Origin: Streptomyces sp. Root1304
GTDB taxonomy: Bacteria > Actinomycetota > Actinomycetes > Streptomycetales > Streptomycetaceae
Length of the DNA: 64,000 nucleotides
Assembly: GCF_001426405.1 (NCBI RefSeq)
Contig: NZ_LMEP01000001.1
Span: 311,241-375,240 of the forward strand
Reading direction: 5' to 3'
Positions within the stretch are counted from its first letter, which is position 1; every line of letters starts with the position of its first letter. Below, piece by piece: positions 57,282-64,000 of this stretch. Under the pieces are notes generated by a model, which had not been told where the DNA came from, ran no database searches, and worked only from the letters and a program-made list of their open reading frames with translations. The translations under genes were made by a program, and so were the position numbers.

Positions 57282-58148
57282 ATGAAGCGGTCTTCTTCCG
57301 TCATACGCAGAGCGGTACTGGCAGCGGCCTCGGTGGCCCTCGCGGCGGGCTGTACGGCCCAGGCGGCGGGCGGCGGCGCCGCGGGCCCGACGAAGGGTCC
57401 GGTGCGGGCCTCGGCCGCGCCGAGCGCGACCGGCACCCCGGGCGAGGACGGCAAGGCCCCCTCCCCCACCGCGACGACCGCCTCGCCCTCCGGGTCCGCC
57501 ACCGGGAAGCCGGGGTCCCGGGTCCTGATGGACGACGGCGACGAGAGCGAGCAGGTCCGCGAGCTCCAGGCGCGGCTGCGGCAGCTCGACCACTTCGACC
57601 GGGCGCCCACCGGGTTCTACGGCACGATGACGGCGGGCGCGGTCAAGGCCTTCCAGAAGATGCGGGGGCTGCCGGCGACCGGCACGGTCGACGGGACGAC
57701 CTGGGAGCGGCTGCTGGACGTCAGCACGAAGCCGACCGCCGACGAGCTGAAGCCCTCGACCACGAACAAGCTCGACACCCCCGACGCCCGGTGCCTGACC
57801 GGCCGGGTGCTCTGCATCAGCAAGGAGAGCCGGACGCTGGCCTGGATGATCGACGGCAAGGTCGTCTCGTCCATGGACGTCCGCTTCGGTTCGGAGAACA
57901 CCCCGACGCGCGAGGGCGTCTTCACCGTCGAGCGCAAGGTCCGCCAGGACTGGTCCCGGCTCTACCACACGCCGATGCCGCTCTCGATGTACTTCAGCCG
58001 CGGCCAGGCCGTGCACTACTCGGCGGACTTCGCGGCCCGCGGCTACAACGGGGCCTCGCACGGCTGCGTCAACGTCCGGGACCGGGCCAAGCTCACGGCC
58101 CTCTTCGACCAGGTGAAGACCGGCGACAAGGTCGTCGTCCACTGGTGA
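57282..58148 (+). CDS. Lipoprotein L,D-transpeptidase with peptidoglycan-binding domain
   Basis: This is a 288-residue lipoprotein with lipobox LAAGC (C24). A Pro/Ser/Thr linker leads to a PG_binding_1 domain (about 85-145, VRELQARLRQLDHF...GAVKAFQKMRGLPATGTVDGTTW). The YkuD catalytic domain (about 175-288) has H245 and SHGCVN at 259-264, a complete active motif. It forms 3-3 cross-links or attaches proteins to peptidoglycan from the outer membrane face. GGGGGGC precedes the ATG. It is divergent from the mutase gene with a 194-bp spacer without further recognised elements. Confidence 0.93.
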   Translation: MKRSSSVIRRAVLAAASVALAAGCTAQAAGGGAAGPTKGPVRASAAPSATGTPGEDGKAPSPTATTASPSGSATGKPGSRVLMDDGDESEQVRELQARLRQLDHFDRAPTGFYGTMTAGAVKAFQKMRGLPATGTVDGTTWERLLDVSTKPTADELKPSTTNKLDTPDARCLTGRVLCISKESRTLAWMIDGKVVSSMDVRFGSENTPTREGVFTVERKVRQDWSRLYHTPMPLSMYFSRGQAVHYSADFAARGYNGASHGCVNVRDRAKLTALFDQVKTGDKVVVHW

Positions 58149-58170
58149 CCCGGGAGGGGGAGAAGGAGAG

Positions 58171-58209
58171 GGCGCGGGTGGGACCGGGGGAACGTGTCCC
58201 ACCCGCGCC
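58171..58209. terminator. Bidirectional terminator after the L,D-transpeptidase
   Basis: A perfect 14-bp stem (GGCGCGGGTGGGAC and complement) with an 11-nt loop between convergent genes. Confidence 0.88.
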
Positions 58210-58304
58210 AGGTGCGCGGAGCCGAAGGTACGGGGGGAACCCCGGCTCACTGCGCGGCCGATGACCAGTCGGCATTCCGTACTGCGTCGCCGGGCCCGGA
58301 AGTG

Positions 58305-59465
58305 TTACACCCGGGGTGCGGCGGGTGCGGTGACGGCGAGGTCGAGGGGGATCGTGGCGGTGAGTCCGGAGGCCGTTCCGGCGGACCGGCCACCGCTTCC
58401 GTTGCCGCTGGTGCCGTTGCCGCCGCTGCCCTTCCGGTCGTTCCCGGCGCCGCTGCCGCCGGTCTCCTTGTCGCCCTTGGGGTCGTCCTGGGAATCGTCC
58501 TCGGACCCGTCCTTGGATCCGTCCTGGCCGGTCTCCCCGGGCGTTCCGGTGGCGGCGCCTCCCAGGATCCGGTCGCAGTAGCGGCGCAGGGTCTCGCCGT
58601 CGCGCAGGGCGCCGGTGAGCTGGGTCCGGCCGGTGGCGTCGAGCTTCCCCGAGCGGTACGCCCGGCAGGCCCTGACGGCCTTCTCGCGGGCGAGCGTGGT
58701 GCCGGCGTCCGTGCCCGTACCGCCCGTGTCCTTGCCGGTGCCGCCGGAGTCCTTGCCGGTGCCCCCGGAGTCCTTCTCCGTGCCGGCCGTACCGCTCCTG
58801 CCGGGCTTCGGGGTTCCTTCGCCGCCCCGCCCGTCCGGGCCTCCGGTCGGCGGCGCCGTGGTGCCCGTACCCGTACCGGCCGAGGGGGACGCGCCGGGCG
58901 AGCCGTCGCCGTCGCCCGGCCGGGTCGGGGGCGCTTCGGGGTCCTCGCGTATGCCGGGGTCCGCGGACACGAGCGGGTCGGCGCTCTCCCCGGCCGTGAC
59001 CGAGGTGGAGGGCGCGGGGCCCACCAGCGGCAGCATGCCCGTGCCCGCGGCGACGGCGACGCCGCCGACCGTGACGGCGGCGACCGCGGCGGCCAGCCCG
59101 TACCGCACGGAACGTCCCCAGCGGCGGGCCGGGGCGGTGACGGTCGAGAGGCGTACGTGTCCCAGATCGGCGTGATCGGCCCGGCCGGCGCGGTTCACGC
59201 GGGCGGTCGCGGCGGTCGCGGCTCCGGTCCTCGCCGCCGCGGACCGCGCGGCGGCGGTCTGCCGGAACGCGGCGAGCGCGGCGGCCTCGCCGGGGAGTTC
59301 GGTGCGCACGGCCGGCGGGAGGTCCGGGGTCCTGGCCGTGTCGAGGGCCTTGGCCAGGCGTTCCGCCCCCCGGCGCGCGCGGTCGTCGACCGGGTCGACC
59401 GGCTCGCCGCGGAGCAGCCGCTCCGCGGCCTCCTGGTCGAGCCACTGGTACCGCTCGTCGGCCAT
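58305..59465 (-). CDS. Membrane protein, probable anti-sigma partner of the adjacent ECF factor
   Basis: This is a 386-residue single-pass protein. The cytoplasmic N-terminal part (about 1-115) starts MADERYQWLDQEAAERLLRGEPV. A helix at about 120-142 follows. The outside part is low complexity with KDSGGTG repeats, a conserved-looking ACRAYRSGKLDATGRTQL block and a Ser/Gly/Asn tail. The start overlaps the sigma-factor stop (TGATG), the usual arrangement for an ECF sigma/regulator pair. No HxxxCxxC zinc motif is seen, so it is not a ZAS-type anti-sigma. Confidence 0.7.
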   Translation of the reverse strand: MADERYQWLDQEAAERLLRGEPVDPVDDRARRGAERLAKALDTARTPDLPPAVRTELPGEAAALAAFRQTAAARSAAARTGAATAATARVNRAGRADHADLGHVRLSTVTAPARRWGRSVRYGLAAAVAAVTVGGVAVAAGTGMLPLVGPAPSTSVTAGESADPLVSADPGIREDPEAPPTRPGDGDGSPGASPSAGTGTGTTAPPTGGPDGRGGEGTPKPGRSGTAGTEKDSGGTGKDSGGTGKDTGGTGTDAGTTLAREKAVRACRAYRSGKLDATGRTQLTGALRDGETLRRYCDRILGGAATGTPGETGQDGSKDGSEDDSQDDPKGDKETGGSGAGNDRKGSGGNGTSGNGSGGRSAGTASGLTATIPLDLAVTAPAAPRV

Positions 59466-60214
59466 CACATGTCCTTCTGCGTACGCGGACGTGATTGCGT
59501 CACACCGCCGGGCGCCACGGCACCGAGCCCGCGGCCGCGTTGCGGAGGCACGCCGTCCAGTGGCAGGGCGGCCTCGTCGGGATCGTCCGGGCCCGCCGTG
59601 CCGTCGTCGACGCCGAGGAGTTCGGCGAGCTTCTTGAGGCCGCGGTGGGCGGCGGTGCGTACCGCGCCGGGGCGTTTGCCCAGGGCGTCGGCGGCGCTCT
59701 TGGCGTCCAGGCCGACGACGACCCGCAGGACGACGGCCTCGGCCTGGTCCTGCGGCAGCTGGGCGATCAGGTCCATGGTGTGGCCGGTGGCCAGCGCCTC
59801 CAGGGCCTCGCCCGCGGTGTCGGAGGCGGCGGGCTTGTCGGTCAGCTCGGTCTCGTCGCCGCCGACGACGGGCCGCCTGCCGCGCATCCTGATGTGGTCG
59901 AGGGCGCGGTTGCGCGCGATCCGGGCCGCCCAGCCGCGGAAGCGGTCGGCGTCGCCGTCGAAGCGGTCGAGGTCGCGGGTTATCTGGAGCCAGGCTTCCG
60001 AGGCGACGTCCTCCGCGTCGGCGTCGCCGACCAGTGTGCGTATGTAGCCGAGCAGCCGTGGATGCACGGCGCGATACACAGTACGGAAGGCGTTCTCGTC
60101 CCCGTCCTGCGCAGCGAGCACCGCGGCCGTCAGCTCCGCGTCGTCCCCCAGCACTCCCCAAACCCTGTTCGTCGGTCGCGTCGTCGCTTCATCGCGGCTG
60201 GTCACCACCGCCAC
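59465..60214 (-). CDS. ECF RNA polymerase sigma factor
   Basis: This is a 249-residue ECF factor. Region 2 (about 30-110) includes FRTVYRAVHPRLLGYIRTLVGDADAEDVASEAWLQI. Region 4 (about 145-200) is LPQDQAEAVVLRVVVGLDAKSAADALGKRPGAVRTAAHRGLKKL. The C-terminal 45 residues are Asp/Pro/Gly-rich. The start is GTG with AGGCGG close by. It is coupled to the membrane protein downstream that probably controls it. Confidence 0.9.
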   Translation of the reverse strand: MAVVTSRDEATTRPTNRVWGVLGDDAELTAAVLAAQDGDENAFRTVYRAVHPRLLGYIRTLVGDADAEDVASEAWLQITRDLDRFDGDADRFRGWAARIARNRALDHIRMRGRRPVVGGDETELTDKPAASDTAGEALEALATGHTMDLIAQLPQDQAEAVVLRVVVGLDAKSAADALGKRPGAVRTAAHRGLKKLAELLGVDDGTAGPDDPDEAALPLDGVPPQRGRGLGAVAPGGVTQSRPRTQKDM

Positions 60215-60357
60215 GCCGCCTCGCGCATCTGCACGCTACGTCGTGTCCCGGCGCCACGTCCACGCGATCCGGACTCTTCGTGCAACTTGCAACCTTCGGG
60301 CGGGGGTGCGTGGTGTGACAGAAATCGCGGGCCCGGCGCTGAAAGGAGTACGGAGCC

Positions 60358-60378
60358 GTGCTGCGGCTCCGTGGATGA
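60358..60378 (+). CDS. Possible leader peptide MLRLRG
   Basis: A GTG start with AAAGGAG 9 nt upstream encodes six residues and stops at TGA 60376-60378. It sits inside an 8-bp hairpin (60350-60372) and immediately before a terminator-like stem. This is the pattern of a translated transcription-attenuation leader. It is too short for statistics, so this is a motif-based call. Confidence 0.45.
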   Translation: MLRLRG

Positions 60379-60420
60379 CGACCGGGGCCTCTCCTGTGGG
60401 GGGTGGCGGCCCCGGTCGTC
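60377..60420 (+). terminator. Orphan terminator/attenuator upstream of the Clp_N-HTH gene
   Basis: A perfect 13-bp stem (GACGACCGGGGCC and complement) has an 18-nt loop and is followed by a C/T-rich tail (60421-60452). It follows no annotated plus-strand gene, only the candidate leader peptide. The rest of the 337-nt spacer 60215-60551 shows no gene. Confidence 0.7.
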
Positions 60421-60500
60421 TCCCATTTCCTCCCTCTTCTTCCCTTTTCTCAGGCGTTTCTCGCGCCTTTCTCCTGCCCAGGGCGCGGTGCACCCTCTTC

Positions 60501-60551
60501 ACTGTCAACGGGCGGTTGACAGTGCAAGGGTGTCAACCTAGGGTTGCACTC
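60501..60551 (+). promoter_or_regulatory. Strong HrdB-type promoter with nested inverted repeats
   Basis: TTGACA (60516-60521), a 17-nt spacer and TAGGGT (60539-60544) lie 7 nt before the ATG, so the mRNA should be leaderless. Overlapping repeats: ACTGTCAAC-N5-GTTGACAGT (60501-60523), a third TGTCAAC (60531-60537), and AGTGCAA/TTGCACT (60521-60527, 60544-60550). Confidence 0.8.
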
Positions 60552-61295
60552 ATGACGAATCCAGTCGGTCTGCAGGTGCCCGTCCGTCTCGACGAGCTCA
60601 TCGAAGCGATCAAGAAGGTCCACCCCGACGCCCTGGAGCAGCTCTCCGGCGCCGTCATCGCGGCGGACCACCTCGGCGATGTCGCCGACCACCTCATCGG
60701 CCACTTCGTGGACCAGGCCCGGCGCTCCGGCGCCTCCTGGACCGACATCGGCCGCAGCATGGGCGTCACGCGCCAGGCGGCCCAGAAGCGCTTCGTCCCC
60801 AAGGGGCCGGACGCGGAGAAGATGGACCCGAACGCGGGGTTCAGCCGTTTCACCCCCCGGGCGCGGAACGTGGTGATGGCCTCCCAGAACGAGGCCACCG
60901 CCGCCGGGAACGACGAGATCCTCCCCGCCCACCTGGCGCTCGGCCTGCTGGCCGAGCCCGAGGGGCTCGCGGCGCTCTGGATCGGCTCCCGGGGCGTGAC
61001 CCCTGAGCAGGTCCGCGAGGCCCTCACGGCGACCCTGCCGCCGGCCGCCGCCGAGGCGCCCGCGCTCGTCCCGTACGACGCGGCGGCGAAGAAGGTCCTG
61101 GAGCTGACGTTCCGCGAGGCGCTGCGCCTGGGCCACAACTACGTCGGCACCGAGCACATCCTGCTCGCGCTCCTGGAGCACGAGGACGGCGAGGGCGTCC
61201 TCACCGGTCTCGGCCTCGACAAGGCGACGGCGGAGCGGCAGATCGCCGAGACGATCGCCTCGGCGACGATCGCGGCGCCGGAGGACGGTTCCTGA
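60552..61295 (+). CDS. HTH protein with Clp N-terminal repeats
   Basis: This is a 247-residue cytoplasmic protein. The first about 75 residues contain ADHLGDVADHLIGHFVDQARRSGASWTDIGRSMGVTRQAAQKRF, an HTH-like segment. The rest matches the two Clp_N repeats (FTPRARNVVMASQNEATAAGNDEILPAHLALGLL and LELTFREALRLGHNYVGTEHILLALL), the substrate/adaptor domain of ClpC/ClpA, without any ATPase domain. It might link DNA binding to Clp proteolysis. It converges on the next gene with a 4-nt gap. Confidence 0.88.
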   Translation: MTNPVGLQVPVRLDELIEAIKKVHPDALEQLSGAVIAADHLGDVADHLIGHFVDQARRSGASWTDIGRSMGVTRQAAQKRFVPKGPDAEKMDPNAGFSRFTPRARNVVMASQNEATAAGNDEILPAHLALGLLAEPEGLAALWIGSRGVTPEQVREALTATLPPAAAEAPALVPYDAAAKKVLELTFREALRLGHNYVGTEHILLALLEHEDGEGVLTGLGLDKATAERQIAETIASATIAAPEDGS

Positions 61296-61299
61296 GGGT

Positions 61300-61869
61300 T
61301 CAGGCGGTGCGGGCCCGGCGCGAGACGACCGCGCGCAGCACCCGGCCGCCCTCGACGGAGAGCTCACGGGCCCGGCGCAGTCCGGTCGGGCCGTGGGCCA
61401 CCGATTCGAGGACGGCCTGCTGACGGCGGAGCTCCCCGGCGAGCAGCGGGCCCGCGCCGTCGGCGTCCCCGGCCCGGCAGCGCTCGACGAGGCCGTCGGG
61501 GGTTCCGGAGGCGTCGTACCGCCCGTGCAGGGTGAGGGCGGTGACGGAGCATCCGCCGGCCCAGGCGCGCAGGGCGTCGGCCGTCCAGGCGGCCGGGGCG
61601 TCCGCGAGCATGCCGCGTACGGCCCCGGCGTCCGCCGAGGCGTCGGCGTCGAGCTCCACCCGGGCCTTGGCGACGGCCTCGCCCCAGGCGCCCCCGTCGC
61701 CGCGGGCGACGGCCGCCCAGACGGGGCGCAGGGCGTCCGCGCGGTCGGTGGCGAGCAGGGGCAGACAGCGGTCGAGGCAGGCGAGTCCGGCCGCGGCCAG
61801 GCCCCGTTCGTCGGCCCCGTCGATCAGTTCCAGCAGGCTCCGGCCCGTTGCCGAACTCACGGACGTCAT
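61300..61869 (-). CDS. Conserved-looking hypothetical, no recognised domain
   Basis: This is a 189-residue soluble, Ala/Leu/Arg-rich, probably all-helical protein (SLLELIDGADERGLAAAGLACLDRCLPLL, ADALRAWAGGCSVTALTLHGRYD, LRRQQAVLESVAHGPTGLRRARELSVEGGRVLRAVVS). Four Cys residues are scattered without a metal pattern. No signal peptide or membrane helix. GGAGG precedes the ATG at 61869. I do not recognise a family. Confidence 0.7.
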   Translation of the reverse strand: MTSVSSATGRSLLELIDGADERGLAAAGLACLDRCLPLLATDRADALRPVWAAVARGDGGAWGEAVAKARVELDADASADAGAVRGMLADAPAAWTADALRAWAGGCSVTALTLHGRYDASGTPDGLVERCRAGDADGAGPLLAGELRRQQAVLESVAHGPTGLRRARELSVEGGRVLRAVVSRRARTA

Positions 61870-61935
61870 GGACGCCTCCTCGCCACCCGATGCGGACGCA
61901 GTACTTCCACTACTGCGCCGAGGGGCGCTTTTTCG

Positions 61936-62577
61936 TCACTGCGCGGCCGGAATCATGCCAGTGGCCTTGGCGTGCTGCATAGAGGTCAGACGCCGGACGA
62001 AGAGGATGGCGAGGACGGCGGCGGCGGCGTCGAGCGCGTAGCCGACCAGGGACCCCTGGCTGGCGGTGGTGTAGTCGCCGGTGGTCTCCGCCGTCTCGTA
62101 CATCTGGCCGGAGACCCAGCTCGCCAGGGTGGCGACGATCCAGCACACCCACCAACTGTTGAGCAGCGCCAGCTCTCCACGACCGTCGGCGGCGTACGGC
62201 TCCCGGCGGCTGGCCCGCCAGATCTCGGCGGCGATGGCCCGCGGGATCCAGAAGTTGGCGAGCGGGATGAACCAGCCGCCGATGGCGTAGCCCGGCGTCC
62301 GGGTCTGCAGGTCGGCGGCCCAGACCTCGGCGTTCTTCCGCAGCCGGTGGAACCAGACGATGAAGACGATCCCGGTCGCCAGGTACACCATCATCGACAG
62401 GCTGTAGAGCACGCCGAGGTTGAGCGTCCCGAGCCTGTCCGGGTCGTAGGAGTCCGCCTCGTCGGCGGTCAGATAGCGGACCTCTTCGAGGCTGAGCAGG
62501 ATGTCGAAGACGATGTTGCCGGCCAGCAGGGCCACGACGGCATGCGCGAGGCCGTTCGGATTTCTGAGCGTGAGCAC
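61936..62577 (-). CDS. DUF4328 membrane protein
   Basis: This is a 213-residue protein with four membrane helices. The DUF4328 core WFHRLRKNAEVWAADLQ, TPGYAIGGWFIPLANFWIPRAIAAEIWRAS is unmistakable. The function of the family is unknown. The start is GTG with GGGGGGAA upstream; that purine run can pair with a GTTCCCCC segment further upstream (see findings), so translation may be regulated. Confidence 0.85.
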   Translation of the reverse strand: MLTLRNPNGLAHAVVALLAGNIVFDILLSLEEVRYLTADEADSYDPDRLGTLNLGVLYSLSMMVYLATGIVFIVWFHRLRKNAEVWAADLQTRTPGYAIGGWFIPLANFWIPRAIAAEIWRASRREPYAADGRGELALLNSWWVCWIVATLASWVSGQMYETAETTGDYTTASQGSLVGYALDAAAAVLAILFVRRLTSMQHAKATGMIPAAQ

Positions 62578-62580
62578 GCG

Positions 62581-62629
62581 GTTCCCCCCAAGGAACGAGC
62601 GGCGGCCGAGCGGCCGCCGCCGGGGGAAC
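62581..62629 (-). promoter_or_regulatory. Nested hairpin that includes the DUF4328 ribosome-binding site
   Basis: Outer arms GTTCCCCC (62581-62588) and GGGGGAAC (62622-62629) enclose a 10-bp stem GCGGCGGCCG/CGGCCGCCGC (62599-62620). An alternative GTTCC-N6-GGAAC hairpin uses 62581-62596. It may also terminate the hexosaminidase transcript. Confidence 0.55.
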
Positions 62630-62665
62630 GTACGCGATCCGGACCGATCGCGTCCACGACGAGAA

Positions 62666-64000
62666 TCAGCGCACCTTCGCCGCCAGCGCCCTGAACTGCT
62701 CCCAGGTCAGCGCCGGTTTCGCCGGATTCCAGACCTTCTGCGCGAGCGCCGTCAGCGGCATCCGGATGCCGTCCGCCACCTGTGCCTGCGTCTGGGCGCC
62801 CGACAGGTCGCACCAGACGGCGAAACGGGCGCCGAGGATCTGGGAGTCGTACCGCGCGGGGACGGGGCTCGTGCCGCGCACGACCAGCGGTGTCCACTGC
62901 TCGTAGATGCGGCGGCCGGTGGGGTACGTGAAGTCGTTGGGCTGGCCGAGGACGTAGTACAGGTACTCGTCGTTGAGGTTGACCAGCTTCCGGCCCGCGC
63001 TCAGATACGGGACGGGCGGCCGGGCGCCGATCTCCTTGCCCGTCCAGTACTCGACCTCGATGTCACCGGCCGCACTCACCACCCCGCCGGGGAAGAAGCC
63101 GTCGTTCCAGGCCTTGAGGGTCTTGCCGGTGGGGCGGACGACGGCGGCGCGGTCGTTGAGCCAGCCGGTGGCCAGGTCCTGGACGCGGGCGTCCGCCCCG
63201 TACTTCGCGCGGGCGGCGCGGGCGAGCTGCGGGTAGGTGGCCTCGGGGTCCTTGGCCATCAGGGCGACGTACTCGTCGGCGCCGAGGTGCCAGTACGCCC
63301 CGGGGAAGAGCTGGGTGTACTCGCGCAGCAGATCGTCGACGATCCTCGCCGAGGCCGGGTTCGCGATGTCGACGGCCCCGCGCGGGCTGCGGCCGCCCGC
63401 GCTGCGCAGCTGGAGGTCCGGGTGGGCGGCGATGACCGCCCCGAGGTGTCCCGGGGAGTCGATCTCGGGGACCACGGTGATGTGCCGGCCGGCCGCCAGG
63501 GCCAGGATGCGGCGCACCTCTGCCTTGGTGAGGTGCTGGGCGGAGACGATCTCGGGGTGGCTGTCGGAGGCGATGCGGAAGCCCTGGTCGTCCGAGAAGT
63601 GCAGGCCGAGCTGGTTGAGCTTGAGGTCGCCCATCTCCCGGATGCGGTCCTCGATCCAGCCGGCCGTGAAGTGCTTGCGGGCGATGTCGACGTTGAGTCC
63701 GCGCTGCGGCTTCGCGGGGCGGTCGGTGACGGTGCCCTCGGGCATCGCGCCGGTGGCCTTCACGGACTGCTTGAGGGTGCGGGTGCCGTAGAAGACGCCG
63801 GCCTCGTCGGGGCCGCTGATCCGGACCCGGTCGTCGCGGACGGTCAGGACGTACGACTCCGGGGCGCCCTTCCCGCCCAGGGCCAGTTCGACGTCACCCG
63901 GTCCGGCGGCGGCCGCGCCCCGGTAGGGGACGCCGAGCTCCCCGGCGAGCAGCTTCCCCTCGTCGGCGAGGCCCTCGCTGTCCGCGGCGAGGACGACCCC
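62666..64000 (-). CDS. Beta-N-acetylhexosaminidase (GH20), 5' truncated
   Basis: This is the C-terminal about 444 residues of a GH20 enzyme; the frame is open to the window edge, so start and signal sequence are outside. The N-terminal GH20b-like part ends GPDEAGVFYGTRTLKQ. The catalytic barrel has KPQRGLNVDIARKHFTAGWI, DQGFRIAS, PEIDSPGHLGAVIA and the catalytic pair in WHLGADEYVAL (Asp-Glu). Substrate-assisted hydrolysis releases terminal GlcNAc/GalNAc from chitin- or wall-derived oligosaccharides. Probably secreted. Confidence 0.93.
   Translation of the reverse strand, partial: GVVLAADSEGLADEGKLLAGELGVPYRGAAAAGPGDVELALGGKGAPESYVLTVRDDRVRISGPDEAGVFYGTRTLKQSVKATGAMPEGTVTDRPAKPQRGLNVDIARKHFTAGWIEDRIREMGDLKLNQLGLHFSDDQGFRIASDSHPEIVSAQHLTKAEVRRILALAAGRHITVVPEIDSPGHLGAVIAAHPDLQLRSAGGRSPRGAVDIANPASARIVDDLLREYTQLFPGAYWHLGADEYVALMAKDPEATYPQLARAARAKYGADARVQDLATGWLNDRAAVVRPTGKTLKAWNDGFFPGGVVSAAGDIEVEYWTGKEIGARPPVPYLSAGRKLVNLNDEYLYYVLGQPNDFTYPTGRRIYEQWTPLVVRGTSPVPARYDSQILGARFAVWCDLSGAQTQAQVADGIRMPLTALAQKVWNPAKPALTWEQFRALAAKVR

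Overview
The window is high-GC actinobacterial chromosome, almost certainly a Streptomyces. The evidence is about 70% G+C, frequent GTG starts, many four-base ATGA/GTGA gene overlaps, leaderless-looking promoters (TANNNT followed 6-7 nt later by the start codon), and the AfsQ1/AfsQ2/SigQ regulatory cluster, which I recognise by sequence. Both end genes are cut by the window: a phosphosugar mutase on the left and a GH20 hexosaminidase on the right. I see no rRNA, tRNA, insertion sequence, prophage or CRISPR array.

Layout. (1) 0-2.4 kb: phosphomannomutase and a PIG-V-like membrane mannosyltransferase. (2) 2.4-13.3 kb: an unusual Pst-type phosphate transport locus on the minus strand. pstC, pstA, a wall-anchored PstS and an 850-residue PstS-like surface protein form one overlapping unit. 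A terminator, a free secreted PstS-like protein and another terminator follow. Last comes an Ig-like LAxTG surface protein, a sortase-fold membrane protein lacking its catalytic His and Cys, and pstB. (3) 13.3-16.5 kb: a DUF1508-like protein, a PH-domain membrane protein, an intact class F-type lipoprotein sortase and its probable surface substrate. (4) 16.7-20 kb: deoC followed by a full-length and a catalytically truncated aldehyde dehydrogenase. (5) 20-23.5 kb: a TetR regulator divergent from an FMN reductase/MFS efflux pair, with a 21-bp-periodic operator array between them. (6) 23.5-29.5 kb: uridine kinase, sigQ, afsQ1-afsQ2-lipoprotein with an AfsQ1 box, VanZ, PspC and a small secreted protein. 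(7) 29.7-46.3 kb: adenosine deaminase, GNAT, hydrolase, LysR/MFS pair, L,D-transpeptidase, ECF sigma factor, STAS, HAD phosphatase, then thymidine phosphorylase, cytidine deaminase, a complete BMP-type nucleoside ABC transporter and an M20 amidohydrolase. (8) 46.4-53.8 kb: a nonulosonic-acid (sialic acid/Kdn-like) wall glycopolymer cluster with a divergent promoter. (9) 53.9-64 kb: MerR, LysE exporter, B12-dependent acyl-CoA mutase, a second L,D-transpeptidase, an ECF sigma/anti-sigma pair, a Clp_N-HTH protein behind a leader-peptide/terminator region, DUF4328 and GH20.

How the genes work together. Nucleoside salvage is the main metabolic theme (deoC, udk, add, deoA, cdd and the ABC importer). 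Five of these promoters carry the same 12-bp palindrome CTACGCGCGTAG or a close variant, so they look like one regulon. The second theme is the cell surface: two sortase-fold proteins, several LAxTG or PKGG-type surface proteins, two L,D-transpeptidases and the nonulosonate polymer cluster. The most novel-looking system is the Pst permease coded with three PstS-like proteins, two or three of them wall-anchored, and a degenerate sortase.
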